Shown here piece by piece: positions 19,640 to 29,904 of a stretch of 64,000 nt of DNA. Every line of letters begins with the position of its first letter. Within the stretch, counting starts at the first letter, position 1. The stretch spans positions 434,001-498,000 of the forward strand of contig JACPNR010000004.1 of NCBI GenBank assembly GCA_016185395.1, given 5' to 3'. The position numbers and the translations under genes were made by a program. This DNA is from Candidatus Korobacter versatilis (GTDB lineage Bacteria > Acidobacteriota > Terriglobia > Terriglobales > Acidobacteriaceae). The notes below the pieces were generated by a model. That model did no database searches and was not told the DNA's origin. It saw only the letters and a list, made by a program, of their open reading frames with translations.

Positions 19640-20878
19640 CTAAGCAGACGCCGCGCTCATCACCTTCTCCACCGCCGTCACCACGTCGCGCATGTCCGGC
19701 TCCGCCAGTGTGCTGTGCACATGGAACATCAGGCTGGTCTCGCCTAACGCCCGCGCCACTGGATAGCGAGCCACCTTTCCGGCTTGTTGCGGCTTCCACT
19801 CCGGCGGGAATGCCTGCTCCATGTAGATCTCGGCGGAGCCGCCGGTCGAACACGGAACACCTTCTGCATTGATGGCATCGAGTAAGCGCTCGCGCGTCCA
19901 TCCTGCGGCCAGCTTCTCCGGACGAACGTAGGCGTAATACTTGTAATAAGAGCAGCGCTCGGTCGACTTCGGCTTCACCACGCGCAGAGCCGGGATGCGG
20001 CCGAACGCTTCGTCGAGCACGGCTGCGTTCCGCCGCCGCTGCGCCACCCGCGCGTCGATTTTCCTCAACAGCACGCGACCTAACGCCGACTGCATCTCCG
20101 TCATCCGCCAGTTCGTGCCGAATCCAGTGTGCACCAGCCGATAGCTATGCCCGCTGCGCGGCGCGGTGGCCAGGTCGTGGTCCTTGCCGTGGTCCTTGTA
20201 GGACCACGCGCGCTTCCACGCGGCTTCGTCATCGAGCAGCAGCATGCCGCCTTCGCCGCCCGTGGTCATGATCTTGTCCTGGCAGAAGCTGAATACGGCC
20301 GCTTCGCCGAACGCTCCCACCGGTTTCCCCTGGTAGGTCGCGCCGTGCGCTTGGGCGCAGTCTTCGATCACCTTGAGCTTGCACTCGCGCGCCAGCGCCA
20401 TGATCTCGTCCATCGCGCACGGCCAACCGGACATGTGCACCGGGATGATCGCCCTTGTCTTCGGAGTGAGCGCGGCGCGCAGCGTCTCCGCCGTGACGTT
20501 GCCGCTGTCGGGATCGACCTCCGCGCATATCGCGCGGCCGCCATGGACGGCCACGCAACTCGCCGTCGCAACGAAGGTGCGCGATGGGACCACCACTTCG
20601 TCCCCTGGCCCGATGCCCAAAGCGATCAGCGCCAGTTCCAGCGCCAAAGTGCCGTTGGCAAGGGCGACGCCGTGCTTCCGTCCAACGTACGTCGCGTACT
20701 CGCGTTCGAACGTATTGCCTTCCGGGCCGGTCCAGTAGTTGATCCTCCCCGAGCGCAGGACCGCCGCCACGGCCTCGATCTCATCCGGCTCGAAATGAGG
20801 CCAGGGCGCGAACGGTCGTGTCCGCACCGCGGTGCCGCCTTCAATCGCTAGTTGAGCTTTTTGCGCGATCGCCTTCAT
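19640..20878 (-). CDS. DegT/DnrJ/EryC1/StrS-family sugar aminotransferase
   Basis: 412 residues, the usual family length. PLP-binding features are visible: ANGTLALELAL, VIEDCAQAHGA (D173) and the internal-aldimine lysine K202 in FSFCQDKIMTTGGEGG. The family transfers an amino group to a keto-sugar nucleotide, giving amino sugars for polysaccharides. The start codon overlaps the stop of the phosphoglycosyl transferase gene by 4 bases (ATGA). It is third in the minus-strand unit GT4, sugar transferase, DegT. A UDP- or dTDP-keto sugar substrate is expected but not identifiable. Confidence 0.93.
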   Translation of the reverse strand: MKAIAQKAQLAIEGGTAVRTRPFAPWPHFEPDEIEAVAAVLRSGRINYWTGPEGNTFEREYATYVGRKHGVALANGTLALELALIALGIGPGDEVVVPSRTFVATASCVAVHGGRAICAEVDPDSGNVTAETLRAALTPKTRAIIPVHMSGWPCAMDEIMALARECKLKVIEDCAQAHGATYQGKPVGAFGEAAVFSFCQDKIMTTGGEGGMLLLDDEAAWKRAWSYKDHGKDHDLATAPRSGHSYRLVHTGFGTNWRMTEMQSALGRVLLRKIDARVAQRRRNAAVLDEAFGRIPALRVVKPKSTERCSYYKYYAYVRPEKLAAGWTRERLLDAINAEGVPCSTGGSAEIYMEQAFPPEWKPQQAGKVARYPVARALGETSLMFHVHSTLAEPDMRDVVTAVEKVMSAASA

Positions 20879-21510
20879 TTACCGACGGCTCCTGGCTCCC
20901 TGCTGCGCTCGCTCCCCATGAATTCCGGCATGGTGGCGTGGCCTTCCTGCGCGATGCCTTCCTTCTTTACCACGCTGGCCATGGTGCGCCAAATGATTCT
21001 CGCGTCGAGGGCCAGCGACCAATGGTCGACGTACCAAACGTCGAGCGCGAAGCGGTCTTCCCAGCTCTGCCCGTTGCGCCCGTTCACCTGCGCCCAGCCG
21101 GTCAGGCCCGGCTTCACGTCGTGCCGCCGCGCCTGCTCGGGAGTGTAGCGCCCGAGATACTGCATCAGGAGCGGGCGCGGCCCGACCAGGCTCACGTCCC
21201 CACGCAGAACGTTCCAGAATTGCGGCAGCTCGTCGAGCGTCCAGTCGCGCAACGTGCGGCCCAGCGGAGTGAGCCGCTGCGCGTCGCGCGAGACGTTTGC
21301 CGCGTCGCCGCTGGCCACCGTCATGGTGCGAAACTTGTACACCGTGAACGGACGCGCCTTGTACCCGGGGCGCTCCTGCCGGAACAACACCGGCCGCCCC
21401 ATCTTCAGGCGGATCAGCAGCGCGATGATGAGCAGCAGCGGCCACAACATCAGCAACGCACCCGCGGCGACCACGATGTCAAACAGCCGCTTGAGCGCGC
21501 GGGCGATCAC
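20875..21510 (-). CDS. Undecaprenyl-phosphate sugar-1-phosphate transferase (PglC-type)
   Basis: 211 residues, matching the small monotopic phosphoglycosyl transferases: an N-terminal membrane-inserted hairpin (about 1-35, LFDIVVAAGALLMLWPLLLI), then GRPVLFRQERPGYK, FTVYKFRTM and LDELPQFWNVLRGDVSLVGPRP. The closing motifs are KPGLTGWAQVNGRN and WYVDHWSLALD. The conserved Asp-Glu pair (LDEL) is intact. It loads the first sugar phosphate onto the lipid carrier at the inner membrane. It follows the GT4 gene by 4 bases and overlaps the DegT gene. Confidence 0.94.
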   Translation of the reverse strand: MIARALKRLFDIVVAAGALLMLWPLLLIIALLIRLKMGRPVLFRQERPGYKARPFTVYKFRTMTVASGDAANVSRDAQRLTPLGRTLRDWTLDELPQFWNVLRGDVSLVGPRPLLMQYLGRYTPEQARRHDVKPGLTGWAQVNGRNGQSWEDRFALDVWYVDHWSLALDARIIWRTMASVVKKEGIAQEGHATMPEFMGSERSREPGAVGK

Positions 21511-21514
21511 TGCG

Positions 21515-22798
21515 TCACCTCTTCGCCTCTACCTTGGTCGATTCCACGAAACTGGAATCGAGGAAACCGGTGGTCACCGGTTCGCGCGCGGGCAGCGGCA
21601 GACCGCGCTCCTCCAGCAAGCGGCGGTATTCCTTTTCCAATTCCCGCCAGATGCGCACCGGACGGAAATCGCGCAGCACCCAGCGCCTGCCTGCCTCGCC
21701 CATGTCCTTGCGCGTGATCGGAGACTTGAGCAGCGACTCGAGTGCCGCCGCCAGCTCGCCAACGTCGCCCACCGGGACCAGCAATCCTGTTCCCTCTTGC
21801 ATCACGGCGTCGATGGCGCCGGTCGCGCGCGTGGCGACTACCGGCTTCCCCGCTGCGTACGCCTCGAGCACGGTGTTGGGGAATCCTTCGCGATGCGTCG
21901 GCAGCGCGAGCACATCCATCACGTGGTAATAAGGAGCCGCGTCATCGACGAAGCCGGTGCACACGATGGTCTTGTCCGTCTTCAACTGCGCGCGCGTCGC
22001 CGCGGGGAGCGGGTCGCCCACTTCGTTCCCGCCGACGACTAGAAGGCGCACATCCGTCACCACCTTCTTTAAGCGCTCGTGCGCCTCGAGAAGTTCGGGC
22101 AGGCCTTTGTCGCGCGTGAAACGGCCGACGTAGCCCACAACGGGCGCCTCTTCCGGGATGTTCAGCTCATGCCGCAAGCGCTTCGCGCGCGCGACACGGT
22201 CGCCCGTGGGCGCGAAGCGGTCGGCGTCCACGCCGTTGCTGGAACCGGAGGCGAGCACCGCAGACTTCTCCGGCGTGAGCAGCCCGTGGATCTCCAGGCG
22301 CCGCCGCACGGATTCGCTCACGCACAGAGCGCGGGTTGCGACGTTGCACGCGAGCTGCTCGGCGCATTTCATCAGCCTGCGACGCACGCCGCTTGCCGTC
22401 TCATAGCGGATGCCGCGCAGCACGTAGACACGCACCGGCACGCCAGCGGACCAAGCCGCCAGGCCTCCGAGTAGTCCGGCTTTGGTGGTGCTGACGTTCG
22501 TGATGTGCGGCTGTTGCTGCTTCATCAGGCGTCGCAGCGCACGGAAAGCGCGCCAGTCGGCAGACAACGAGAGTTCGCGCTCCATGGCGACGGCGACCGT
22601 GCTCACGTGGTCATGCTCGGAGGCGCCATCTAGTTCCGGCCCGGGAGCGGAGACAACGGTCACGTCGAAGCCCGCCGCGGCCATGTACCGCAGTTGCCCG
22701 CGCAGCAGGTTGACCGTCAGCGGCGACGTGACGACATACATCAGCCGCGGCCGTTGGCCGGCGCCGCTCGGAACAGGATTTGCCGGGGAGTCTCCCAC
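21515..22798 (-). CDS. Family 4 glycosyltransferase (GT-B)
   Basis: About 427 residues. N-terminal GT-B half: LMYVVTSPLTVNLLRGQLRYM, then VRVYVLRGIRYE. C-terminal donor-binding half: VVGYVGRFTRDKGLPELLEAH, then LALPTHREGFPNTVLEAYAAGKPVVA with the E-x7-E motif. This is typical of retaining glycosyltransferases extending lipid-linked polysaccharide. The start is uncertain: GTG at 22798 is used because sequence upstream looks non-coding; ATG at 22741 or 22870 are alternatives and none has a good ribosome site. It is the first gene of the unit with the sugar-phosphate transferase and DegT. Confidence 0.88.
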   Translation of the reverse strand: MGDSPANPVPSGAGQRPRLMYVVTSPLTVNLLRGQLRYMAAAGFDVTVVSAPGPELDGASEHDHVSTVAVAMERELSLSADWRAFRALRRLMKQQQPHITNVSTTKAGLLGGLAAWSAGVPVRVYVLRGIRYETASGVRRRLMKCAEQLACNVATRALCVSESVRRRLEIHGLLTPEKSAVLASGSSNGVDADRFAPTGDRVARAKRLRHELNIPEEAPVVGYVGRFTRDKGLPELLEAHERLKKVVTDVRLLVVGGNEVGDPLPAATRAQLKTDKTIVCTGFVDDAAPYYHVMDVLALPTHREGFPNTVLEAYAAGKPVVATRATGAIDAVMQEGTGLLVPVGDVGELAAALESLLKSPITRKDMGEAGRRWVLRDFRPVRIWRELEKEYRRLLEERGLPLPAREPVTTGFLDSSFVESTKVEAKR

Positions 22799-22913
22799 TG
22801 CCCGAGAGTTTAACCCGAAAATCGCAAAACTCGTGGCGAAGGGACGACCTCGCCCGCCGGCATGGAGCAAGAAAGAGGCGCGGCCTTCGCGGACCGCGCC
22901 CGTGACACGACTC

Positions 22914-24284
22914 CTATGCGGCTATCGGTAAGTCTCCGTGGTGGAACTGCTCTTCTTCGGTGGAGCCCTTCAGCGCGGTCACCGACGACTGGCCGCCGGC
23001 GATCACCTGCGCCACGTCGTCAAAGTATCCCGTGCCGACGAAGCGCTGGTGCTTCACCGCGCCATAGCGGCTCTCGCGTTCCTGCGCGAACTCGCGCTCC
23101 TGCAACTCCGAGTATGCCGCCATGCCACGGTCGCGATAGCCCAGCGCCAATTCGTAGGTCGCCAGGTTGAGTGCATGGAAGCCAGCCAGCGTGACGAACT
23201 GGAACTTGTACCCCATCGCGCCGAGCTCTTGCTGGAACTTCGCGATGGAAGCGTCGTCGAGCTTCTTCTTCCAGTTGAATGAGGGCGAGCAGTTGTACGC
23301 GAGCAGCTTGCCCGGGAACTTCGCATGGATGCCCTCGGCGAACTGCCGCGCCTCCTCGATGTTCGGCTCCGATGTCTCGCACCAGATCATGTCGCAGTAG
23401 GGCACATACGCCAGCCCGCGCGCGATGGCCATCTCGATGCCGCCGCGGATGCGGAAGAACCCTTCCATCGTGCGCTCTTCGGACAAGATGAACTCGCGGT
23501 CGCGCTCGTCCGCATCACTGGTGAGCAACTGCGCACTGTTCGCGTCGGTGCGCGCGATGAGCACGGTCGGCACGTTGCAGATGTCGGCCGCCAGGCGCGC
23601 GGCGACGAGCTTTTGCACCGCTTCCTGCGTCGCGACCAGGACCTTGCCGCCCAGATGCCCGCATTTCTTCGCCGAACTCAATTGGTCTTCGAAGTGGACG
23701 CCCGCCGCTCCCGCCTCGATCATCGCCTTCATCAGCTCAAAAGCGTTGAGACAGCCCCCGAAGCCGGCCTCAGCGTCGGCGACGAGTGGCGCCATCCACT
23801 GCACGCCATCCTTGTTTTCGGCGTGCGCGATCTGGTCCGCGCGCAGCAACGCGCTGTTCAGTCGGCGGCAAAGGTTCGGCACGCTGTCCACGGGATACAG
23901 GCTCTGGTCCGGATAAGTCTGGCCGGAGTCGTTCGCGTCGGCGGCGACCTGCCATCCGCTCACGTACACGGCTTTCAGGCCGGCGTGCACCATCTGCACT
24001 GCCTGGTTGCCGGTGAGCGCGCCCAACGCGTGCACGTAGGGCTCGGAGTGCATCATGTTCCACAGCCGCTCCGCGCCGATGCGCGCCAGTGTGTGGTCGA
24101 TCTGGACGGTACCGCGCAGCCGATCGACATCCGCCTGTGTATAAGGGCGCTCCACGCCATCCCAGCGCGACGCCATACCGTTGCTATGACCGTTGGACTT
24201 CTTCGCGTGACCGTTCGCCTTGCTCACGCCGTTGCCGTTGCGCTTGCCGTTCGACCTTCCGTTACCTTGCTTCATTGGGCCCAT
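22914..24284 (-). CDS. aceA: Isocitrate lyase
   Basis: About 456 residues; cleaves isocitrate to glyoxylate and succinate in the glyoxylate shunt. The catalytic signature KKCGHLGGK is intact, as are [25 protein letters not shown] and [10 protein letters not shown]-type active-site segments. Malate synthase lies 84 bases upstream on the same strand, so the shunt is one operon (aceB-aceA). The N-terminus carries an unusual tail of about 35 residues rich in Asn, Gly and Lys (repeated NG/NGH units) before the normal start of the fold at [15 protein letters not shown]. The ATG at 24284 and the ATG at 24275 are both plausible starts. Confidence 0.95.
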   Translation of the reverse strand: MGPMKQGNGRSNGKRNGNGVSKANGHAKKSNGHSNGMASRWDGVERPYTQADVDRLRGTVQIDHTLARIGAERLWNMMHSEPYVHALGALTGNQAVQMVHAGLKAVYVSGWQVAADANDSGQTYPDQSLYPVDSVPNLCRRLNSALLRADQIAHAENKDGVQWMAPLVADAEAGFGGCLNAFELMKAMIEAGAAGVHFEDQLSSAKKCGHLGGKVLVATQEAVQKLVAARLAADICNVPTVLIARTDANSAQLLTSDADERDREFILSEERTMEGFFRIRGGIEMAIARGLAYVPYCDMIWCETSEPNIEEARQFAEGIHAKFPGKLLAYNCSPSFNWKKKLDDASIAKFQQELGAMGYKFQFVTLAGFHALNLATYELALGYRDRGMAAYSELQEREFAQERESRYGAVKHQRFVGTGYFDDVAQVIAGGQSSVTALKGSTEEEQFHHGDLPIAA

Positions 24285-24368
24285 GCACCATTTTCCAAGG
24301 ATGGGACTGCGACTGCCACCACACACACTTCGTACGCTTGCTCTTTCTGGGGGAACAACCGGCCGGGA

Positions 24369-25946
24369 CTAGACCGGATCGAACTCTCCCGCCCGGATCA
24401 TGTCTTCGCTGATCCGCCGCGCGCGCGGGAATGTCTCGCGCTCCGATTCCTTTGCTTCCGAGGGCAGCTCGCGCAATATCCGCTCGAGTTCTTCATCGAA
24501 CAGGCTGCTGACGAACCCCGGCGTGTGCTCCACCCGCTTGCCGGGATCGTCCACGATCTCGACCTGCTGGCGATGCTTGATGCGCTGGGCGATCATCAGG
24601 CGGTAGATGCGATCGGTCGCCAGGTCTTCCATGTAGCCATCGAGCAGGCTGGCGCCGCGCCCGTTGAGCACGCCGTTGCGATACCGGATGACGGTGCGCA
24701 CCGCCGCGCGCGTTCCCGCCAGCGTTTTTTTGCCCACGCCCTTCGGCTCGGGACGCAGATCAGGCTGTGCGTTCGCGCTCTGCGGACGTTTCTTCATCTG
24801 GTTCGGCGCCGGGAACTGCTTCACCGCGATCTCATTCTGGTCGGGATGCCCCGTCCAAGCGCCATCCATCAGGCAATCCGCTTCGTTCTTCTTGTCTTTT
24901 TCGAGCACCGCGAGCGCGCGTGCATTCAGCTCCGCGTCGGTGCGGCTGGGATAGAGCGCAGTCATGCCGCCGATAGCCATGGCGCCGTGCTTGTGGCAGA
25001 TCTCCGGCATCAGCGTGCGCAGGTTCTGAAAGAACGCCACGTCGTGCGGGATGGTGTTGCGGTCGGGCAATACCCACGCCGGGTTTGCCAGATTGAAGTG
25101 GACGAGGCTCGCCATGTAGTCCCAGCGGCCAAGGTTCAATCCCAGGATGTGCTCGCGCAGGTTGTAGAGGAACTCCTCCATCTGGAACGCCAGCGGATGC
25201 GACTCGACCAGCGCGAAGCAACGGATGGACCCGCGCGCCATCCCCTTCAACGTTTCCAGTTCGTTGAATAGGTCGTTCCACCACAGCGCTTCTTCCGCCG
25301 ACTCCGACTTCGGGATGTAGAACACCAGCGGATGCTTCAGCGTCTGCGGGCCGATCTGGTGGACGATGTACGCCACGTCCAACAGCGAGGCCGAGACCAC
25401 GCCGTTCTTCACCAGGCCGGCTTGCGAGATGTGCAGGCCACGCGCGCGCGTCATCAGGACGGTCTTGCTGTCCCTTATCTTTACTTCGCTGTTGCGCTTC
25501 TTGTCGAAGTAGTTCAGCTCGCCCCGCAGCGCCGCCAGCGTGTTCTTGTAGCCGGTCATAAGGTTGGGCCAGAAGTTCGCCATCGAGTCTTCGAGGTCGA
25601 TCATCACGCCCGGCGCGCCCGAGTTCAGCATTTTCACCACTAGCTCGGCGTCGTCCGACGGGCCTGTCATCTGATTGCGCTGGTCGTGCGCCCACTCCGG
25701 CACCTCGATTTGCCAATCCGTAGTCGTCGCCGCAGACGGCGGAAGATACGCCGGCAGCTTTCCCTGATGCGATTGCGCGAGGGCATGGGCACGTTTGGCC
25801 AGCAGCGCCTGCTGCCGTGGCGTGAAGCGCTCGTGGAGCGGCAGAAAAAACTCCCAGAAACCAGCGGGAAACCCGCGCGCCGGATCGAAGTCCGCGGGCG
25901 CGGTGTTCATGCGAGGATCGAGGCGCGGCTCGGTGAGGAGAGACAT
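24369..25946 (-). CDS. aceB: Malate synthase A
   Basis: 525 residues, the usual length for the A form. It condenses glyoxylate with acetyl-CoA. Recognisable segments are VMIDLEDSMANFWPNL, LMTRARGLH, the signature-like LGLNLGRWDYMASLVHF, MTALYPSR, and the C-terminal catalytic region YMEDLATDRI. It is first in the operon with isocitrate lyase. The 204-base gap upstream, divergent from the phosphoesterase gene, must contain its promoter, but I see no clear operator there. Confidence 0.95.
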   Translation of the reverse strand: MSLLTEPRLDPRMNTAPADFDPARGFPAGFWEFFLPLHERFTPRQQALLAKRAHALAQSHQGKLPAYLPPSAATTTDWQIEVPEWAHDQRNQMTGPSDDAELVVKMLNSGAPGVMIDLEDSMANFWPNLMTGYKNTLAALRGELNYFDKKRNSEVKIRDSKTVLMTRARGLHISQAGLVKNGVVSASLLDVAYIVHQIGPQTLKHPLVFYIPKSESAEEALWWNDLFNELETLKGMARGSIRCFALVESHPLAFQMEEFLYNLREHILGLNLGRWDYMASLVHFNLANPAWVLPDRNTIPHDVAFFQNLRTLMPEICHKHGAMAIGGMTALYPSRTDAELNARALAVLEKDKKNEADCLMDGAWTGHPDQNEIAVKQFPAPNQMKKRPQSANAQPDLRPEPKGVGKKTLAGTRAAVRTVIRYRNGVLNGRGASLLDGYMEDLATDRIYRLMIAQRIKHRQQVEIVDDPGKRVEHTPGFVSSLFDEELERILRELPSEAKESERETFPRARRISEDMIRAGEFDPV

Positions 25947-26150
25947 AGCGATTCCCTCGTCTGAGATTAAGAGTATTAAGGCCGGGTTGTCCCCGCGAGT
26001 CTACGCTCCGCCTGTCAACACGCGCCACTCATCCACGGAGACAACTCCGTCCGCCTCGCGTGCTTCCATCCTTGTACGAGCTGCTCTGTCTGGCCGGCAG
26101 GAGCTCTGCGCTGCGCATGTTCAAGTTCCCGTTCAGGACCCCTGGGCCTC

Positions 26151-27884
26151 ATGCATACACGGACCTTCGTTCTTGCTGTTCTGCTCGCTGTATTTCTCGC
26201 GGCCCCTGCGTTCTCGCAGTGCACGCTGAATACGGCATCACCTTCGGTGACGATTTGCACGCCGGCGAACGGCGCGACCGTCACCTCCCCCGTGCACGTC
26301 GTCGCCGGCGCCACGGACAATGAGTTCAACGTCACCGTCCTGCAGATCTATGTGGACGGCGCCAAGGTCTACCAGGTCCTGGCGGCTTCGCTCGACACGA
26401 ACATCGCTCTCGCGCCCGGCACGCATCGCCTGACGGTGCAGGCAATGGACTCCGGCAATCGCATCTTCAAGGCGACCGAGTCCATCACCGTAAGCGGTTC
26501 CACGCCGCCTTCCGCGTGCGCGTTGAACCCGGCACAACCCTCGGTGACCATCTGCTCGCCGGCGAACGGCGCGACCGTTAGTTCCCCCGTACACGTCGAA
26601 GCGCAGACGAACTGCCAGTGCACCGTGCGCTACGTGCAGGTGTATCTCGACGGCAGCAAGATCTACCAAGTCTCCGGCGCAAGCCTTACCGCGGACATCG
26701 CCATCGCGAGCGGCTCGCATCGCCTGACCGTGCAGGCCATCGACTCGGCTAATGCGACGTTCAAGTCGTCCATCAACATCACCGTCTCGGCGGGTCCGCC
26801 GCCGCCGCCTCCTCCACCGCCGCCGAATGGGACGAACTCGCCCGTCAAGCACCTGATTGTGATCGTCCTGCAGAACCGCGGCTTTGACCACCTGTTCGGC
26901 ACGATGCCCGGCGTAGAAGGCATCAATCCTTCCGTCCCGGGTTATACCCAGCTCGACGCGAATGGCAATCCGGTCACGCCGTCGCTCATCACGGCCGCGT
27001 CCACCTCGGACGTGAACCACAGCCGCAGCACCTACCTTGCCGCCTGGGACAACGGCGCGATGGACAAGTATGCCGCCACGAACGGCATGCTCTCCATGGG
27101 CCACTACGACGATTCCATGCCGGGCGTCGACAAGCTCTGGACATGGGCGCAGACCTACGCGCTCGCCGACAACTACTTCTCTTCCACGATGAGCAACGGG
27201 CCCTCACAGCAGCTCTACCTGGCGGCCGCATCCGACAACAATTTTCCGTACAGCGTGCAGCCGTACTACGGCCCCTGCCAGAAAGCGGACGCGGCCGCCA
27301 AACCGTTCTCCTTCCGCACCGTCGGCGACCAGATGAACGCGAGCAGCGTGACCTGGGCATGGTTCGCCGAGAACTACGCGCAATGTGGTGGCGGATACCT
27401 GCCGGTGCAGAACCCATTCCAGTACTTCACCTCCACGCAGAACACGTCGAACATCAAGGACCTCTCGAACTTCTACACCGCGCTCACCAACGGCACGCTG
27501 CCCTCGGTCTCCTACATCCAGCCGAATCCGGGGCACAGTACGCATCCCGGCTCCGGCTCCATCACCACGGCGGCGAACTGGCTCGATGGCTTCATCAAAA
27601 AGGTGCAAGCGTCGAGTTCGTGGCCCGACACCGCCGTGGTCATTACCTGGGACGAGAGCGGCGGATGGTGGGACCACGTTCCGCCGCCGCAGATCGATTC
27701 GCAGGGACTCGGCGCGCGCGTCCCGCTCATCGTTATCTCGCCTTACGCGAGAATGGGACACGTCTCCCACACCCGCATGGACCACGTGTCCATCCTCAAG
27801 TGGATCCAGTGGAATTGGGGATTGGGTACGCTGAATCCGCGCGAGGACTTGAGCGCCGACATCAACGACATGTTCCAGTTCTGA
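26151..27884 (+). CDS. Secreted phosphoesterase (AcpA/phospholipase C family) with two Ig-like repeats
   Basis: 577 residues. Signal peptide (1-22), two homologous beta-sandwich repeats (about 24-115 and 123-213, each with PSVTICxPANGATVxSPVHV and a TVQAxDS ending), a proline run (about 216-225), then a PF04185-type phosphoesterase domain. The latter has [40 protein letters not shown] and [18 protein letters not shown]. The alkaline-phosphatase-like fold usually has Glu-Asn in ENRSFD as metal ligands; here Gln241 replaces the Glu. It probably releases phosphate from extracellular organic phosphate or phospholipid. It ends 7 bases from the convergent diguanylate cyclase gene, with no terminator room. 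Confidence 0.88.
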   Translation: MHTRTFVLAVLLAVFLAAPAFSQCTLNTASPSVTICTPANGATVTSPVHVVAGATDNEFNVTVLQIYVDGAKVYQVLAASLDTNIALAPGTHRLTVQAMDSGNRIFKATESITVSGSTPPSACALNPAQPSVTICSPANGATVSSPVHVEAQTNCQCTVRYVQVYLDGSKIYQVSGASLTADIAIASGSHRLTVQAIDSANATFKSSINITVSAGPPPPPPPPPPNGTNSPVKHLIVIVLQNRGFDHLFGTMPGVEGINPSVPGYTQLDANGNPVTPSLITAASTSDVNHSRSTYLAAWDNGAMDKYAATNGMLSMGHYDDSMPGVDKLWTWAQTYALADNYFSSTMSNGPSQQLYLAAASDNNFPYSVQPYYGPCQKADAAAKPFSFRTVGDQMNASSVTWAWFAENYAQCGGGYLPVQNPFQYFTSTQNTSNIKDLSNFYTALTNGTLPSVSYIQPNPGHSTHPGSGSITTAANWLDGFIKKVQASSSWPDTAVVITWDESGGWWDHVPPPQIDSQGLGARVPLIVISPYARMGHVSHTRMDHVSILKWIQWNWGLGTLNPREDLSADINDMFQF

Positions 27885-27891
27885 GGAAGAG

Positions 27892-28977
27892 TCACCGCGC
27901 CACGCTGTTGAACACGGCCGCGCAGGTGCGGTTCCGTCCGCCATGCTTTGCACCGTAGAGCGCCTGGTCCGCGGCGGAGAGCAGCGTCTCGCCGCGGTCC
28001 TTTTCATCCGGATGGTAGGACGCCACGCCCACGCTGATGGTCACCTTCTTGTTCCCGGAAGTCGCCGCCTCGTGCGGCATGGCGAGCGCTTCCACGCGCT
28101 GGCGCAATCGCTCGGCGGTGGCAATGCCCTGCTGCTGGTCGCTGCCGGGCAGCACGACCACGAACTCCTCGCCACCGTAGCGCGCGACCATGTCAGACGC
28201 GCGGGTCAGTGCGGCCTTCAGCGTCTCGGCGACTTTCTTCAGGCAATCGTCGCCGCCCTGGTGTCCGTAACGGTCGTTGTATTTCTTGAACTCGTCGATG
28301 TCGATCATCAGCAGCGCGATCGGGCCTTTGGCGCGCTGTGCACGGCGCCACTCGCGCTCGTAAACGTCTTCGAACTGGCGGCGGTTCGCGACTCCCGTGA
28401 GCCCGTCGGTACGCGAGAGTTCCTCCAAGCGCCGGTTCGCCTCCGCGAGCGCGCGGTTCGCGTGCTGCGCCTGCTGGAACAAGCGCGCACTATGGATGGC
28501 GCCGGCGATCTGGTCGGCGATGGTCTGCACCAGCGGCAACTGGTCGTGGAACTCGCGCGGGCGCGTGCTCTCGAGGTTGAGGATCGCGACCAGTTCGCCG
28601 CGATGCAGCACCGGGACGCACAGTTCCGAGCGCGTCCCAGGCATGGTCTCCACGTAGTTCTTCGCGGTGAGCACGTCATCCAGCAGGATTGGCCGCGCCA
28701 GTGACGCGACTTCGCCCACCACGCCGGAGCCGAGCTCGCGGCTGTAGCCCACGTCGATGTCGGTATTCTGCGTGGTAGTGACCGCCTCGCAGGTGAACCG
28801 CTTGCGGTCGCGGTCCACCGTGACGCACGCCACGAACTCCCACCCGAACTTCTGCGCCAGCGCGTCCGTGATGCGCTGCAGCATCGGCCGCAGCTCGAGG
28901 TCGAGCGTGGCGATGCGTACGATCGCGTTCAGGATCTCGAGCTCCGTGCCGCGTCCGGGTGGTTTCTTGGTCGCCAT
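27892..28977 (-). CDS. GAF-GGDEF diguanylate cyclase
   Basis: 361 residues, cytoplasmic. A GAF domain (about 15-165, SRELGSGVVGEVASLARPIL and SELCVPVLHRGELVAILNLES) and a coiled-coil linker (about 165-188) precede a GGDEF domain (about 190-355). The active-site GGEEF is at 268-272, so it should make cyclic di-GMP. An inhibitory I-site RASD lies at 259-262, giving product feedback. No membrane or receiver domain is present, so input comes through the GAF ligand. It is a single gene in its own transcript. Confidence 0.94.
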   Translation of the reverse strand: MATKKPPGRGTELEILNAIVRIATLDLELRPMLQRITDALAQKFGWEFVACVTVDRDRKRFTCEAVTTTQNTDIDVGYSRELGSGVVGEVASLARPILLDDVLTAKNYVETMPGTRSELCVPVLHRGELVAILNLESTRPREFHDQLPLVQTIADQIAGAIHSARLFQQAQHANRALAEANRRLEELSRTDGLTGVANRRQFEDVYEREWRRAQRAKGPIALLMIDIDEFKKYNDRYGHQGGDDCLKKVAETLKAALTRASDMVARYGGEEFVVVLPGSDQQQGIATAERLRQRVEALAMPHEAATSGNKKVTISVGVASYHPDEKDRGETLLSAADQALYGAKHGGRNRTCAAVFNSVAR

Positions 28978-29076
28978 CGAGTATGTGTCAGTCGTCCTAT
29001 CGGTCGCTAGTAGAACGCGGCCCCGGGCCAGGTGGATGTGTATAAAGAGATGTTGGAGCCGGCGTGCCGGCCGTGG

Positions 29077-29811
29077 CTATGAACTGCCTTTGGCTGCGGA
29101 TGTTTGCGTCTTCCCCGATTCCGTGCGCAACTCGCGCCGCAGGAACGCGGTCGGACGCTCCTTCACGTGCTCCGGACGCACCATCTCCGGATTCAGCCAT
29201 TCGATCACGGCGGCATATCCCATGCTCTCCGGGTCATCGGTCAGGTAATGCGGCACCACCGCGATCACGTGGAAGCCTTCGCGCATCTGGAAGCTGAGCG
29301 TGGGATCGTGCAGCGTGCCGTTCGCCACGTCCACCACGTACTCCGCGGGACCATGTGTCGCGGCGTAGCGATGATAGTCGCGCAAGCGCGCGCCCGCGCG
29401 GATGCGCAACAGCTTTAGCCGCTCGGTCAACTCGCGCCGCGCGGCATACAGCTTGTCGCCCACGCCCTGGTGCTGCACGCGCGGATCCACCATGACCTCC
29501 GCGCCGTAAAGCGTGCGGCCCTTGCGGTCGTGGCAAGTGAACATGCCGTCCGCGGTGAACGTTTCCCAGCTATCGAGCATCTTGTAATCTTCCCAGTTCA
29601 CCACCAGGCTCGCGCACATCCCGACCACATGCTCGTCCGCGCCTTGCACCGCGACGAACTGCCCTTCCGGAAAAACGTGGCGATGCGAATCCAATTGCTC
29701 GGGGGCCCAGGGCGCCGTCTCGGGATACGTCGTGCGGCAGAGCACGGCGATCTGCGCGTAGTGGCGCTGCTCCGTGTTGACGACGCGGACTTCATCTCCC
29801 GCGGGACTCAT
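29077..29811 (-). CDS. GNAT-family N-acetyltransferase
   Basis: 244 residues with a GNAT fold: QFVAVQGADEHVVGMCASLVV as central strands and the acetyl-CoA motif VDPRVQHQGVGDKLYAAR (Q-x2-G-x-G/A). A C-terminal extension contains MREGFHVIAVVPHYLTDDPESMGYA. This arrangement resembles GNAT proteins sometimes found fused to carbon-nitrogen hydrolases, but no hydrolase is present here. The acceptor substrate is unknown. It is divergent from the histidine acid phosphatase gene. Confidence 0.82.
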   Translation of the reverse strand: MSPAGDEVRVVNTEQRHYAQIAVLCRTTYPETAPWAPEQLDSHRHVFPEGQFVAVQGADEHVVGMCASLVVNWEDYKMLDSWETFTADGMFTCHDRKGRTLYGAEVMVDPRVQHQGVGDKLYAARRELTERLKLLRIRAGARLRDYHRYAATHGPAEYVVDVANGTLHDPTLSFQMREGFHVIAVVPHYLTDDPESMGYAAVIEWLNPEMVRPEHVKERPTAFLRRELRTESGKTQTSAAKGSS

Positions 29812-29904
29812 AGGGGCGCAAGCGTATTCCGAGTCGCGTCTGGATTACAAGAGAATCGCGGCGCGCGACCTGTTATCCTTCCGCGCCTGCACGAAAGGAA
29901 ATGC

